From the IMG/VR virus record IMGVR_UViG_3300025303_000086, positions 1 through 40,202 of that record: a stretch of DNA of 40,202 nt; one strand, given 5' to 3'. The notes beneath the pieces were generated by a model. It searched no databases, was not told the origin of the DNA, and saw only the letters and a program-made list of their open reading frames with translations. Below are positions 22,035 through 30,417 of this stretch, in pieces (the stretch's first letter is position 1; the number at the start of each line of letters is the position of its first letter). This DNA is from a virus. The position numbers were made by a program, and so were the translations under genes.

Positions 22035-24127
22035 CCATGGCCCGCCAGACCACCCAGGAACGCCTCGACAAGATCCACCGCGACGCCCTTCGCGAGTTCG
22101 ACTCCATCCAGGGCGCAGTGCAGGACGAGCGGTACCAGTGCCTCGAAGATCGCCGCTTCTACTCGCTCGCGGGCGCGCAGTGGGAGGGGCCGCTCGGCCA
22201 GCAGTTCGAGAACAAGCCCCGCTTCGAGTTCAACAAGGTGCACCTGGCCGTGGTGCGCGTGGTCAACGAGTACCGCAACAACCGGGTGACGGTCGACTTC
22301 CAGCCGAAGGACGGCGCGACGAACGACAAGCTCGCCGACGCCTGCGACGGCCTGTACCGCGCCGACGAGAAGTCCTGCACGGCCGAGGAGGCCTACGACA
22401 ACGCCTTCGAGGATGCCGTCGCCGGCGGCATGGGCGCCTGGCGCTACCGCGCCTGCTACGAGGACGAGGAAGACGACGAGAACGACAAGCAGCGCATCGT
22501 CATCGAGCCCATCCACGACCCCGAGAGCTGCCTGTTCTTCGACCTGGGCGCGCGGCGCCAGGACAAGGCGGACGCGAAACGCTGCTATCTGCTGACGGCC
22601 TACACGCACGACGAGTACCGGGAGGAGTTCAACGACGACCCCGAGAGCTGGCCGAAGACCATCACGCGCACGGCGTTCGACTGGTGCACCCCGGACTTCG
22701 TGTGGGTGTGCGAGCTGTACCGCGTCGAGGAGGAGACGGCCACGGTGCGCTACTTCCGAGGCCTCGACGAAGAAGCCGAGGACATGCGCGTCACCGACGA
22801 GGACGTCGAGCGCGATCCCGAGCTGCTCGACGAGCTGGCCTCCACCGGCTTCCGCCTGGTGCGCGAGAAGAAGGTGAAGCGCCGCAAGGTGGTGAAGTAC
22901 TTCATGACCGGCGGCCGCATCTTCAGCGGCAAGGAACACGGCCCGCAGCAGATCCCCGGCCGCTGCATCCCCATCGTGGTGGTGTACGGCGAGCGCCGCG
23001 TGATCGACGGCGTCGAGCGCTGCGCGGGCCTCGTGCGCTACGCCAAGGACGCCCAGCGCCTCATCAACATGCTGATGAGCTGGCTCGCCGTGATGGCCGC
23101 CCGCTTCGACCTCGAGAAGCCCATCTTCGACCCCCGCCAGGTCGCGCGCCATGCGTACATGTGGGCCGAGGACAACGTCAAGCAGTACCCGTATCTGCTG
23201 GCCGACGCGCTCAACGACACCGAGGGCAACCCCATCCCCGGCAGCGGCGCGCCGCAGGGCTACACCCGCGCGCCGAACGTGCCTCCCGCCATGGCCGCGC
23301 TCGCGCAGATCGCGCAGCAGGCGCTCGAAGACCTGCTCGGCAACCAGCAGCGCGGCGAGGACATGCAGCCCAACCTGTCGGGCAAGGCCGTCGAGCTCAT
23401 CCAGACGCGCCTGGACATGCAGAGCTTCATCTACACCAGCAACTTCCGCCGCGGCATGAAGCGCGGCGGGGAGATCTGGCTGTCGATGATGAAGGCCATC
23501 GTGGTGGAGACCGGCCGCCGCATGAAGACCGTCGGCATGAACGGCGAGGTGGGCAGCGTGATGCTGAACCAGCCCGCCTACGACAAGGACAAGGCCCGCT
23601 CGTACTTCCTCAACGACATCAACAAGGCGAACTTCGAGGTGGACGTCGACGTGGGCCCGAGCAGCACGAGCCGCCGCGCGGCCACGGTGCGCGCGATCGT
23701 GGGGGTGATGCAGTTCACCCAGGATCCGGAGACGCTGCAGGTGCTGACGGGCATGGTGCTGATGAACCTCGAGGGCGAGGGCATGGACGACGTGCGCACG
23801 TGGGCGCGCGACAAGCTCGTGAAGATGGGCGTGGTGCCGCCGACCGAGGAAGAGGCCGCCGAGCTGGCGCAGGCCCAGGCCAACGCCAAGCCCGACCCGC
23901 AGTCGCAGTACCTGCTGGCCGCCGCGGCGAAGCAGCAGGCCGAGGCCGACCAGGCGGTGGCGAAGACCGTCAACACGCACGCCGACACCGAGCTGAAGCA
24001 GGCCCAGACCGTCAAGACGCTGGCCGAGGCCGGCAGCACCGACACGCGCAGCCAGATCGACGTGGCGCACGCGGTGCAGCAGGCCGCGACACCTCCGGCA
24101 GCGCCCAATCCGGCGCCGGCGGCTTGA
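22031..24127 (+). CDS. Portal protein, P22 type
   Basis: A 698-residue protein, close to P22 gp1 (725). Features: N-terminal DEFDS-like helix region (ALREFDSIQGAVQDERYQCL), EDRRFYSLAGAQWEG, FEFNKVHLAVVRVVNEYRNN, and CAGLVRYAKDAQRLINMLMS, which is the core of P22-like portals. The C-terminal 120 residues (EEAAELAQAQANAKPDPQSQ onward) form a long Ala/Gln-rich helix like the P22 portal barrel. Twelve copies form the DNA-entry vertex bound by terminase and later by the gp4-like adaptor. ATG 22031 is used; ATG 22037, with better spacing to GGGG, is an alternative. Confidence 0.93.
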   Translation: MTMARQTTQERLDKIHRDALREFDSIQGAVQDERYQCLEDRRFYSLAGAQWEGPLGQQFENKPRFEFNKVHLAVVRVVNEYRNNRVTVDFQPKDGATNDKLADACDGLYRADEKSCTAEEAYDNAFEDAVAGGMGAWRYRACYEDEEDDENDKQRIVIEPIHDPESCLFFDLGARRQDKADAKRCYLLTAYTHDEYREEFNDDPESWPKTITRTAFDWCTPDFVWVCELYRVEEETATVRYFRGLDEEAEDMRVTDEDVERDPELLDELASTGFRLVREKKVKRRKVVKYFMTGGRIFSGKEHGPQQIPGRCIPIVVVYGERRVIDGVERCAGLVRYAKDAQRLINMLMSWLAVMAARFDLEKPIFDPRQVARHAYMWAEDNVKQYPYLLADALNDTEGNPIPGSGAPQGYTRAPNVPPAMAALAQIAQQALEDLLGNQQRGEDMQPNLSGKAVELIQTRLDMQSFIYTSNFRRGMKRGGEIWLSMMKAIVVETGRRMKTVGMNGEVGSVMLNQPAYDKDKARSYFLNDINKANFEVDVDVGPSSTSRRAATVRAIVGVMQFTQDPETLQVLTGMVLMNLEGEGMDDVRTWARDKLVKMGVVPPTEEEAAELAQAQANAKPDPQSQYLLAAAAKQQAEADQAVAKTVNTHADTELKQAQTVKTLAEAGSTDTRSQIDVAHAVQQAATPPAAPNPAPAA

Positions 24128-24145
24128 TAAGCCGCGCTGATGTGT

Positions 24146-24186
24146 TTGCGGTAAGCGATTAAGTGGGCCTATCATTCCGACTTATC
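24146..24186 (+). promoter_or_regulatory. Promoter with operator-like site in the structural operon
   Basis: -35 TTGCGG (24146-24151), 18-bp spacer, -10 TATCAT (24170-24175, 5 of 6). The operator-like TATCATTC-C-GACTTATC (24170-24186) covers the -10 and start region. A further partial match, GATAAGCC-G-CGCTGATG, is at 24126-24142. The 60-bp gap is the first non-coupled junction after the portal. Predicted start is near 24182, just before the scaffold ATG. Confidence 0.6.
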
Positions 24187-24187
24187 G

Positions 24188-25195
24188 ATGCCGCCGGACC
24201 ACACGATGAACCCCTCCCGCCTCCTCCGATTCCTGCTCTCCCGCGTGCTCTGCCTGGGCGTGGTGGAGGAGGGCGACGGCGGCGAGCCCGAGGATGACGT
24301 CGACGGCGCCGACGACGCGGAAGAGGGTGGCGACACCGATTCCGAGGGCGGCGAGACCGACGAGGCCGAGGACGACGAGGGCGACGACCCGGACGCGGCC
24401 AACGATGACGACGCCGAGGAAGGCGACGACGACGGCGGCCTGGTCGTCTCGCTCGGCGGCGAGGAAACCCCGGCCGACGCCGACGAAAAGGGCGCCCCCG
24501 AGTGGGTGCGCGACCTGCGCAGGACGAACCGCGAGCTCGTGCGCAAGCAGCGCGAGAACGAAGCCGAGATCGCCCGCCTGAAGGGCGCGCCCGCGCAGCC
24601 GGCCGCCATCGTCGTGGGCGAGAAGCCGACGCTCGAAGGCTGCGGCTGGGACGGCGACGAGTACGCGAAGAAGCTCGATGCGTGGCACGAGCGCAAGCGC
24701 CAGGCCGACGAGCAGAAGCGGGCGACCGACGACGCGCAGAAGCAGCAGCAGGACGCCTGGCAGAAGACCCAGGACGCCTACACCACCGCCAAGGGCGCGC
24801 TCAAGCTCAAGGACTTCCAGGACGCCGAGGAGACCGTCAAGGACTCGCTCAGCGTGCCGCAGCAGGGCATGCTCATCGACGCCCTGGCGCCGAAGCAGGC
24901 CGCCCTCATGGTCTACGCCCTCGGCAAGAACCCCGCCAAGCTGAAGGAACTGGCCGCCATCACGAGCCCCGTGAAGTTCGTGGTGGCGGTCGCACGACTG
25001 GAGTCGCAATTGAAGGTCACCCCCAAGAAATCCGCCCCGGCGCCCGAGCGCACCGCTCGCTCGTCGGTGCCCAGCGCCTCGGCCGTCGACAACCAGATGG
25101 AACGCCTGCGCAAGGAAGCACGTATCTCCGGCGACTACAGCAAGGTCGCCGACATGCGCCGTGCGCAGGACGCGAAGAAGAAAAAGAGCGCCTGA
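24188..25195 (+). CDS. Scaffolding protein (P22 gp8-like)
   Basis: A 335-residue protein with the make-up of a P22-type scaffold. It has a very acidic disordered N-terminal third (about 25-95, almost only Asp/Glu/Gly/Ala), a Gln/Lys-rich coiled coil (about 105-200, e.g. EYAKKLDAWHERKRQADEQK), and a basic C-terminal end (KVADMRRAQDAKKKKSA) that would bind the coat. P22 gp8 has 303 residues. It directs coat assembly and then leaves the head. Start choice is uncertain: ATG 24188 has no ribosome-binding site and ATG 24206 only a weak one; the predicted transcript start at 24182 leaves almost no leader. Confidence 0.85.
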   Translation: MPPDHTMNPSRLLRFLLSRVLCLGVVEEGDGGEPEDDVDGADDAEEGGDTDSEGGETDEAEDDEGDDPDAANDDDAEEGDDDGGLVVSLGGEETPADADEKGAPEWVRDLRRTNRELVRKQRENEAEIARLKGAPAQPAAIVVGEKPTLEGCGWDGDEYAKKLDAWHERKRQADEQKRATDDAQKQQQDAWQKTQDAYTTAKGALKLKDFQDAEETVKDSLSVPQQGMLIDALAPKQAALMVYALGKNPAKLKELAAITSPVKFVVAVARLESQLKVTPKKSAPAPERTARSSVPSASAVDNQMERLRKEARISGDYSKVADMRRAQDAKKKKSA

Positions 25196-25222
25196 CACAA
25201 GGCTCTCGCCCCACGGATTCGC

Positions 25223-25317
25223 CCACCTCACGGGCAGTCAGGTGGCCACCGTCCGGCCCTCAACGGATGAGTCAAGCAGCGCGGCCCTCGCCGCATCAGC
25301 CAACTCATCCCGTAGGA
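25223..25317 (+). promoter_or_regulatory. Structured leader of the coat gene
   Basis: A 130-bp gap with two strong hairpins: CCACCT (25223-25228)/AGGTGG (25240-25245), and GGATGAGT (25265-25272)/ACTCATCC (25303-25310) enclosing GCGGC/GCCGC (25281-25294). The second ends three bases before the AGGAG ribosome-binding site (25314-25318). It may tune coat translation or protect the mRNA end. Confidence 0.5.
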
Positions 25318-25325
25318 GCCCCACC

Positions 25326-26687
25326 GTGGACCTCAAGTACCGCAAGCCCCGCTCGTCCATCCGCGCCGTCCAGGTCGCGGTTCTGGCCCTGGCCTTCCAG
25401 ACGAAGGAAGCCCTCGCCGCCCACCTCGCTCGCCAGGGCCTCGCGCTGGGCGTCAACTCGCTCACCCGCGACCTCGAGATCCTCTTCGAGAACTTCATCG
25501 TCGGCTTCGACGCCGCCTGCGTGATCTCGCAGGAGGCCTCGTTCATGTACCCCGACCAGCAGTCCATGCAGCGTGCCGGCGACACGGTGTACCGACCGCA
25601 GGACTACCACATGGACACGGTGACCGGCCTCGACATCTCGGCGGCCACGCCCACCGACCTGATCCAGCGCCAGGTGCCCGCGACCTACAAGTCGCCGGAG
25701 AACATCCTCTACACCCTGGATGCGAAGGAAATGCGCGACCCGGCGCACAAGGAAAACGCCGGCCGCGCCGCGGGCCTGCGCCTGTCGGCCAAGATCGACT
25801 CCGACCTCTACTCGGCCGTGGCGCTGCAGGGCACGAACGTCATCAAGAAGGTGGGCGCGCTCAGCTGGGACGACGGCGCCCTGGCCGAGGCCGTGATGCT
25901 CGCCAAGGGCATGCCGCTGGGCATCGCGCGCAAGCTGTTCATGAACCCGTTCGACTACAAGGACGTGGCGAAGGACCTCGGCAACCGCGCGTACCTGGGC
26001 CAGACCAACCTCGACGCCTACGAGCGGTCGCGCGTGCCGGACATCGCGACCTTCCGCACGTTCCGCACGGACAACCTCTACAACCTGGCCGCCGTGGGCA
26101 CGGTGACGGGTACCACGCTCGGCGCGCCCGCGTCGTTCACCCCGTCGGCCATGACCGGCGACCTGCCGACCGACAACCGCCGCATGACCATCACGGTCGC
26201 CGGCGCGAACATCGCCAACATCAAGAACGGCGACGCGTTCACGATCGGCGCGGCCGGCACCGCGGTGAACTCGGTGCACAACATCTCCAAGGACGACACC
26301 GGCCAGCAGCAGACCTTCCGCGTCATCAGCGGTGGCGGCACGGCGTCCCTCGTGATCAGCCCCGCGATCATCGCCACGGGCCCGTACAAGAACGTGACGC
26401 AGGCCGGCGCGAACGGCGCGGCCATCACGTTCCTGAACACGGCCTCGAAGCCGGTGAACCCGTTCTGGGTCGAAGGCGCGGTCGAGCTGATGGCCGGCAA
26501 GCTGGCCTTCCCGGAAGGGCAGGGCGCGCAGGTGATGACGGCGACCTCGAAGAACAAGATCCCGCTGATCATGTCCTACCAGTTCGACCACCTGAAGGCG
26601 AAGACCACCTGCCGCTTCACCTCGCTGTACGCCGTGACGGTGCTGCAGCCCGAGCTGGCCGGCATCGTGCTGCCGAACCAGACCTGA
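25326..26687 (+). CDS. Major coat protein, P22 gp5-like
   Basis: A 453-residue coat protein. Similarity to P22 gp5 (430) by eye: SMQRAGDTVYRP near the N-terminus, ADDLRD-like ENILYTLDAKEMRDPAHKEN, AAGLRLSAKIDSDLYSAVAL, FMNPFDYKDVAKDLGNRAYL, the inserted beta domain (about 260-370: NRRMTITVAGANIANIKNGD) and the C-terminal VLQPELAGIVLPNQT, matching GVGLPGQTA of P22. It has the HK97 fold with an inserted domain. The GTG start at 25326, eight bases after AGGAG, gives about 40 extra N-terminal residues relative to P22. Confidence 0.92.
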   Translation: MDLKYRKPRSSIRAVQVAVLALAFQTKEALAAHLARQGLALGVNSLTRDLEILFENFIVGFDAACVISQEASFMYPDQQSMQRAGDTVYRPQDYHMDTVTGLDISAATPTDLIQRQVPATYKSPENILYTLDAKEMRDPAHKENAGRAAGLRLSAKIDSDLYSAVALQGTNVIKKVGALSWDDGALAEAVMLAKGMPLGIARKLFMNPFDYKDVAKDLGNRAYLGQTNLDAYERSRVPDIATFRTFRTDNLYNLAAVGTVTGTTLGAPASFTPSAMTGDLPTDNRRMTITVAGANIANIKNGDAFTIGAAGTAVNSVHNISKDDTGQQQTFRVISGGGTASLVISPAIIATGPYKNVTQAGANGAAITFLNTASKPVNPFWVEGAVELMAGKLAFPEGQGAQVMTATSKNKIPLIMSYQFDHLKAKTTCRFTSLYAVTVLQPELAGIVLPNQT

Positions 26688-26708
26688 TCGTCGACCTGAC
26701 GTGACCCC

Positions 26709-26732
26709 GGGGCCGCGCGATGCGGCCCCTTT
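26709..26732 (+). terminator. Terminator or attenuator after the coat gene
   Basis: Perfect 8-bp stem GGGGCCGC (26709-26716)/GCGGCCCC (26722-26729), 5-nt loop, followed by TTTCC. A short U-run on a GC-rich stem suggests partial termination, which would keep coat expression above later genes, or mRNA 3'-end protection. Confidence 0.6.
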
Positions 26733-26751
26733 CCTCCCACAGGAGAACCCC

Positions 26752-27093
26752 ATGGACTACCCCCTTGCCCTGTTCCGCTACGGCGGCTCCGAAGACGTCG
26801 ACGGCGTGCCCGTCACCTCGTGCGTGGTGCTCAACGTCGAGCAGCTCGAGGCCGCCCAGGCCGACGGCTGGCACCGCAGCGCGCCCGAGGCCCTGGCCGC
26901 CCACGAGGCGAAGCTGGCCGAGGACGAAGCCGAGGCCACGGCGAAGCGTGAAACGGCGGAAGATTCCAAGCCCCCGACCCGCCCCGAGCTCGAGGCCAAG
27001 GCGAAGGAGCTCGGCATCGCGTTCAAGCCTCAGACCTCCAGCAAGCAGCTGCTCGCCGCCATCGAGGCGAAGCTGGCCGAGAAGACGGAGTGA
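26752..27093 (+). CDS. Small head-region protein with HeH/LEM-like C-terminus
   Basis: A 113-residue protein. The N-terminal part is MDYPLALFRYGGSEDVDGVP; the C-terminal 40 residues (PTRPELEAKAKELGIAFKPQ, then SKQLLAAIEAKLAEK) form the helix-extended-helix (HeH/LEM) fold seen in phage head proteins that follow the coat gene. AGGAG precedes ATG 26752. A role in head completion or DNA binding is inferred from position. Confidence 0.75.
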   Translation: MDYPLALFRYGGSEDVDGVPVTSCVVLNVEQLEAAQADGWHRSAPEALAAHEAKLAEDEAEATAKRETAEDSKPPTRPELEAKAKELGIAFKPQTSSKQLLAAIEAKLAEKTE

Positions 27094-27100
27094 GGTCGTC

Positions 27101-27595
27101 ATGGGCTGGACGAAGCGGCAGCTGATCGACGAGGCCTACGCCGAGCTCGCGCTCGCGGGCTACGTGTTCGACATCACCCCGGAGGAGCAGCAGACCGCGC
27201 TGCGCCGCTTGGACACGATGTGGGCCACGTGGGACCAGCGTGGCATCCGCGCCGGCTACCTGTTCCCGGCCAGCCCTGACCTCTCGGACCTCGACCACGA
27301 TTCGGGCTTGCCCGATTTCGCCGTGGAGACCACCTACCTGAACCTCGCAATCCGCCTGGCGCCCGGCAACGGCAAGCAGATCAGCCCGGACACGCGCAAG
27401 GCCGCGGTGGATGGGCTGAGCCTGCTGCTCGCCAACGCGGCGATGCCCCGGCAGCAGCAGCTGCCCGGCACGCTGCCCCGCGGCGCCGGCAACCGCTGCT
27501 ACCCCGCCAACGTGCGCGGCCCCTTCTTCCGGCCGCCCACGGACAACCCCCTCGCGGTCGGCCAGGGCGGCGACCTCGACGTCTCCACGGAGTGA
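27101..27595 (+). CDS. Head-completion/tail-accessory protein, P22 gp4-like
   Basis: A 164-residue protein (P22 gp4 has 166). Signature stretches: MGWTKRQLIDEAYAELALAG, PEEQQTALRRLDTMWATWDQ, then SGLPDFAVETTYLNLAIRLA and RGAGNR near the end. It would bind beneath the portal to close the filled head and take up the next tail parts. P22 gp4 also has a muramidase activity that is not apparent from the motifs here. GAGG precedes ATG 27101. Confidence 0.88.
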   Translation: MGWTKRQLIDEAYAELALAGYVFDITPEEQQTALRRLDTMWATWDQRGIRAGYLFPASPDLSDLDHDSGLPDFAVETTYLNLAIRLAPGNGKQISPDTRKAAVDGLSLLLANAAMPRQQQLPGTLPRGAGNRCYPANVRGPFFRPPTDNPLAVGQGGDLDVSTE

Positions 27596-27598
27596 TCA

Positions 27599-28048
27599 AT
27601 GTCGTCCATCCAACGCCTGCCCACCGCCACGCCCACCTCGGCCGCGCAGATCCCCTTCAACGACCCGCAGAACGGCCGGGATGCGAAGGCGTCGCTCTCG
27701 GACATCGCCGTCGTGCTGCAGCAGCAGCTCAGCACGCCCCCCGGTGGCTTCGTGATCCAGTCGGAGGCGCCGAACGCCACCGGCTTCACGGTCTACATCG
27801 AGCCCCCGGTCCCGGGCGCGAGCGTGTGGCTCAAGCTCATCCCGGGCGGCGCGTACGCGGCCGGCACGGTGGTGCTCCCGATGCCGGCTGACGACGGCCA
27901 GGAGGTTCTCATCACCTCCCGCCAGGCCGTGACCGCGCTGACGCTGAACGACGGCACCGTGTACGGCGCGCCCGCGGGCATCTCGCCCACCACGCCGTTC
28001 CGCCTGCGCTTCGACGGCGTCGACAACACCTGGAACCGCGTTGCCTGA
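27599..28048 (+). CDS. Structural phage protein of unknown role (149 aa)
   Basis: A 149-residue protein beginning with an extended region (QRLPTATPTSAAQIPFNDPQ) and a beta-rich second half with Gly-Asp turns. The start, TATPTSAAQIPFND..NGRDAKAS, resembles short virion or decoration proteins of podophages. It has no counterpart in P22 at this place (between gp4 and gp10). It starts three bases after the gp4-like stop. Confidence 0.65.
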   Translation: MSSIQRLPTATPTSAAQIPFNDPQNGRDAKASLSDIAVVLQQQLSTPPGGFVIQSEAPNATGFTVYIEPPVPGASVWLKLIPGGAYAAGTVVLPMPADDGQEVLITSRQAVTALTLNDGTVYGAPAGISPTTPFRLRFDGVDNTWNRVA

Positions 28049-28063
28049 CCGGCGGCCGTCGCA

Positions 28064-29518
28064 ATGAAAATCCCCATCGTCAACGGCATCTTCACGGACG
28101 ACGCGGCGGACTTCCGCACGTCGTACCCGCTGAACCTCATCCCCGTGCCGAAGCAGACCGGCATCAACGAGGGCTACCTGCGCACGGCCGAGGGGATGGT
28201 CCTGTTCTGCAACAACCAGGTGCCCGGCGACGATCCGTTCGACCGCGGCGCGATGGCCTGGGACGGGATCTGCTACCGCGTGATCGGGAAGTACCTGGTT
28301 CGCGTCAACGAGAATGGCCTCGTGGACCTTCTCGGCGAGGTCGGCACCGACGGGAAGCCGGTAACGATGGACAACGGCTTCGACTACCTGTCCGTCAGCT
28401 CGGCGGGAGACCTCTACTACTGCTCGAAGCTCGGCGTCGTCACGAAAGTGACCGACCCCGACGCCGGCCTCGTCATCGACCACATCTGGATCTCCGGGTA
28501 CACGATGATCACGGACGGGGCCACCATCGCCGTGACGGAGCTCAACGACCCGTTCGAGGTCAACCCGCTGAAGTACGGGTCGAGCGAGGCCTCTCCCGAC
28601 CCGATCAAGCGCCTCTTCAACATCGACAACCAAGCCGTCGCGCTGAACCGCCTGACCACCGAGTTCTTCGCCAACGTCGGCGGATCCGGCTTCCCCTTCC
28701 GCCGCGTCGAGGGCGCGATGATCCCGAAGGGCTGCGTGGGCACTTTCGCCGCATGCGAGTTCCAGGAGACGTTCGCCTTCGTGGGAGGCGGCAAGAAGGA
28801 ATCGACCTCGGTGTGGATCGGGGCCCAGGGGCAGGCCGCGAAGATCGCGACGCGCGAGATCGAGACGATCCTGGGGGAGCTCACCGAGGCCCAGCAGGAG
28901 GACATCGTGCTCGAATCGCGCAGCGAGAAGATGCACGAGTTCCTCTACATGCACCTGCCGGACCGGACGATGGTGTACGACGCGGCCGGCTCTCGCGTGC
29001 TGGGCGAACCGGTGTGGTTCACGCTGCAGTCGGCCCTGCTGGGAGAGACCAATCTGCCGTACCGGGCACGCTACTTCGTCAACTGCTACGGGAAGTGGTT
29101 GTTCGGTGACACGCTCGCGCCGCAGGTGGGCTACCTGACCTCGAAGGACGCACGCCAGTTCGGGCAGTACGTCGCGTGGCAGTTCGACACCCCGTTGCTC
29201 TACAACGAGAGCCGGGGGGCGATCGTGCATGGCCTGGAGCTGGTGCGGCTCCCTGGGCGCCGCGCTGTGAATCCCACGCTGCTCTACGAGGAGACGCGCA
29301 AAGCGGCGATCTACCACTCGTACACCGAGGACGGCCTCAACTGGAGCGAGCCGCGCCCGTGCGGCGCCACGCGGCCGGGTACCACCGCGGCGCGCACGAC
29401 CTGGCGCCATCTGGGCCGCATGCGCAACTACCGCGGCATGCGCTTCCGGGGCATGAACAACCCGTACCCCGACGCGTTCGCCCGCCTTGAGGCCAACCTC
29501 GAGGCGCTGGCAGCCTGA
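28064..29518 (+). CDS. DNA-stabilisation tail-hub protein, P22 gp10-like
   Basis: A 484-residue protein (P22 gp10 has 472). Typical features are DFRTSYPLNLIPVPKQTGIN and EGYLRTAEGM near the N-terminus, WDGICYRVIGKYLVRV, and a beta-propeller-like series, with the late strands YHSYTEDGLNWSEPRP and WRHLGRMRNYRGMRFRG. It forms the hexameric tail hub that carries the tailspikes and needle. ATG 28064 follows an unusual 15-bp gap. Confidence 0.9.
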   Translation: MKIPIVNGIFTDDAADFRTSYPLNLIPVPKQTGINEGYLRTAEGMVLFCNNQVPGDDPFDRGAMAWDGICYRVIGKYLVRVNENGLVDLLGEVGTDGKPVTMDNGFDYLSVSSAGDLYYCSKLGVVTKVTDPDAGLVIDHIWISGYTMITDGATIAVTELNDPFEVNPLKYGSSEASPDPIKRLFNIDNQAVALNRLTTEFFANVGGSGFPFRRVEGAMIPKGCVGTFAACEFQETFAFVGGGKKESTSVWIGAQGQAAKIATREIETILGELTEAQQEDIVLESRSEKMHEFLYMHLPDRTMVYDAAGSRVLGEPVWFTLQSALLGETNLPYRARYFVNCYGKWLFGDTLAPQVGYLTSKDARQFGQYVAWQFDTPLLYNESRGAIVHGLELVRLPGRRAVNPTLLYEETRKAAIYHSYTEDGLNWSEPRPCGATRPGTTAARTTWRHLGRMRNYRGMRFRGMNNPYPDAFARLEANLEALAA

Positions 29519-30303
29519 TGGCGAGCGAGTTCATCCCGAAGCCCACGCGCGCGCAGCTGGCGCTCGCCGCGCGGGGCGACGCCGCGCTGATCCGTGCGTT
29601 CGAGGCGCTGTTCGCCGGCGTGCAGTTCGCCCCCGAGGACATCCAGGCCGCGGTGGATGCGGCCGCAGTCGCCACCGCCGCTGCCGCTGCTGCAGCTGCG
29701 GCCGCCGGCGCCGCGCAGGCCGACGTCGACGCGCTCGAGGCACTCCCGTTCGTGCTGGTGGCCGCCTCCGGAACGGTGCCTAACGAGCGGGTGCTGGCCG
29801 TGGATCCACTCGGCCTCAAGCTGACCGACGGCGGTGTCGGTGGCGCGCTGACGATCGCGCGCGCCGACCTGGCGGCCGTGCTCGGGGCCGACGTGGCCGA
29901 CAGCACCGGCGCATTCGTCAACGCCGGGGCGCTCACGCTCGGCCTGGTCGCGAACGCCACCTACCTCGTCGACGCGCTCGTGACCTTCCAGGCCGCGGCC
30001 ACCACCACGGGCCTGGCGCTCGGCTTCACCCTTCCGGCCGGCGCCACGATCAGCGGGCTCTTCCAGCACAACACCTCGGCGCTCGCCCTGGAGGGCTCCT
30101 ACAACATCGCAGCCGGCGCCGTGAAGGGCAACACCACCGGCGTGCTGGTGGCCTCCGAGAATGTTCCGCTGCAGGGCCGCTGGCTCATCAAGACCGACGC
30201 CACCGCGGGCGCGGCGCAGCTGCAGTTCCGCACCGAGGTCGCCGCGTCGGCGGTGACGCTGAAGGCGGGGCTCTCCGCGCTGATCGCTCGCCGCCTCGCC
30301 TGA
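29518..30303 (+). CDS. Virion protein with poly-Ala helix, possible tail needle or fibre
   Basis: A 261-residue protein: N-terminal FIPKPTRAQLALAARGDAAL helix, an almost pure Ala helix (about 45-68), then VPNERVLAVDPLGLKLTDGG, a motif common at the start of phage tail-fibre repeats, and a C-terminal beta domain. In P22 the needle gp26 follows gp10, so by position it may be the needle or a collar fibre; the sequence does not resemble gp26. ATG overlaps the gp10-like stop by one base (TGATG). Confidence 0.65.
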   Translation: MASEFIPKPTRAQLALAARGDAALIRAFEALFAGVQFAPEDIQAAVDAAAVATAAAAAAAAAAGAAQADVDALEALPFVLVAASGTVPNERVLAVDPLGLKLTDGGVGGALTIARADLAAVLGADVADSTGAFVNAGALTLGLVANATYLVDALVTFQAAATTTGLALGFTLPAGATISGLFQHNTSALALEGSYNIAAGAVKGNTTGVLVASENVPLQGRWLIKTDATAGAAQLQFRTEVAASAVTLKAGLSALIARRLA

Positions 30304-30370
30304 ACGCGCCTCAGGGCCCATAATCGCGCCATTCGACGGGTCACGCCCGTCCGCTGTGTCTCCGGGCCGC

Positions 30371-30415
30371 CAGCAGCTCACCTTCCCCGCAACGCGGGAG
30401 ACGTGAGGACTGCTG
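30371..30415 (+). promoter_or_regulatory. Hairpin leader before the hydroxylase-like gene
   Basis: Outer stem CAGCAG (30371-30376)/CTGCTG (30410-30415), next CTCAC (30377-30381)/GTGAG (30403-30407), inner CCCGC (30386-30390)/GCGGG (30394-30398). The candidate ribosome-binding sequences GGGAG and GTGAGG lie in the 3' arm. The upstream GACGGG/CCCGTC hairpin (30335-30351) adds structure. Confidence 0.45.
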
Positions 30416-30417
30416 AG

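Noticed and set aside
22013-24175. 720-codon minus-strand frame opposite the portal gene.
   Set aside because: Its composition is typical of the antisense of a GC-rich gene; the portal on the plus strand is well supported.
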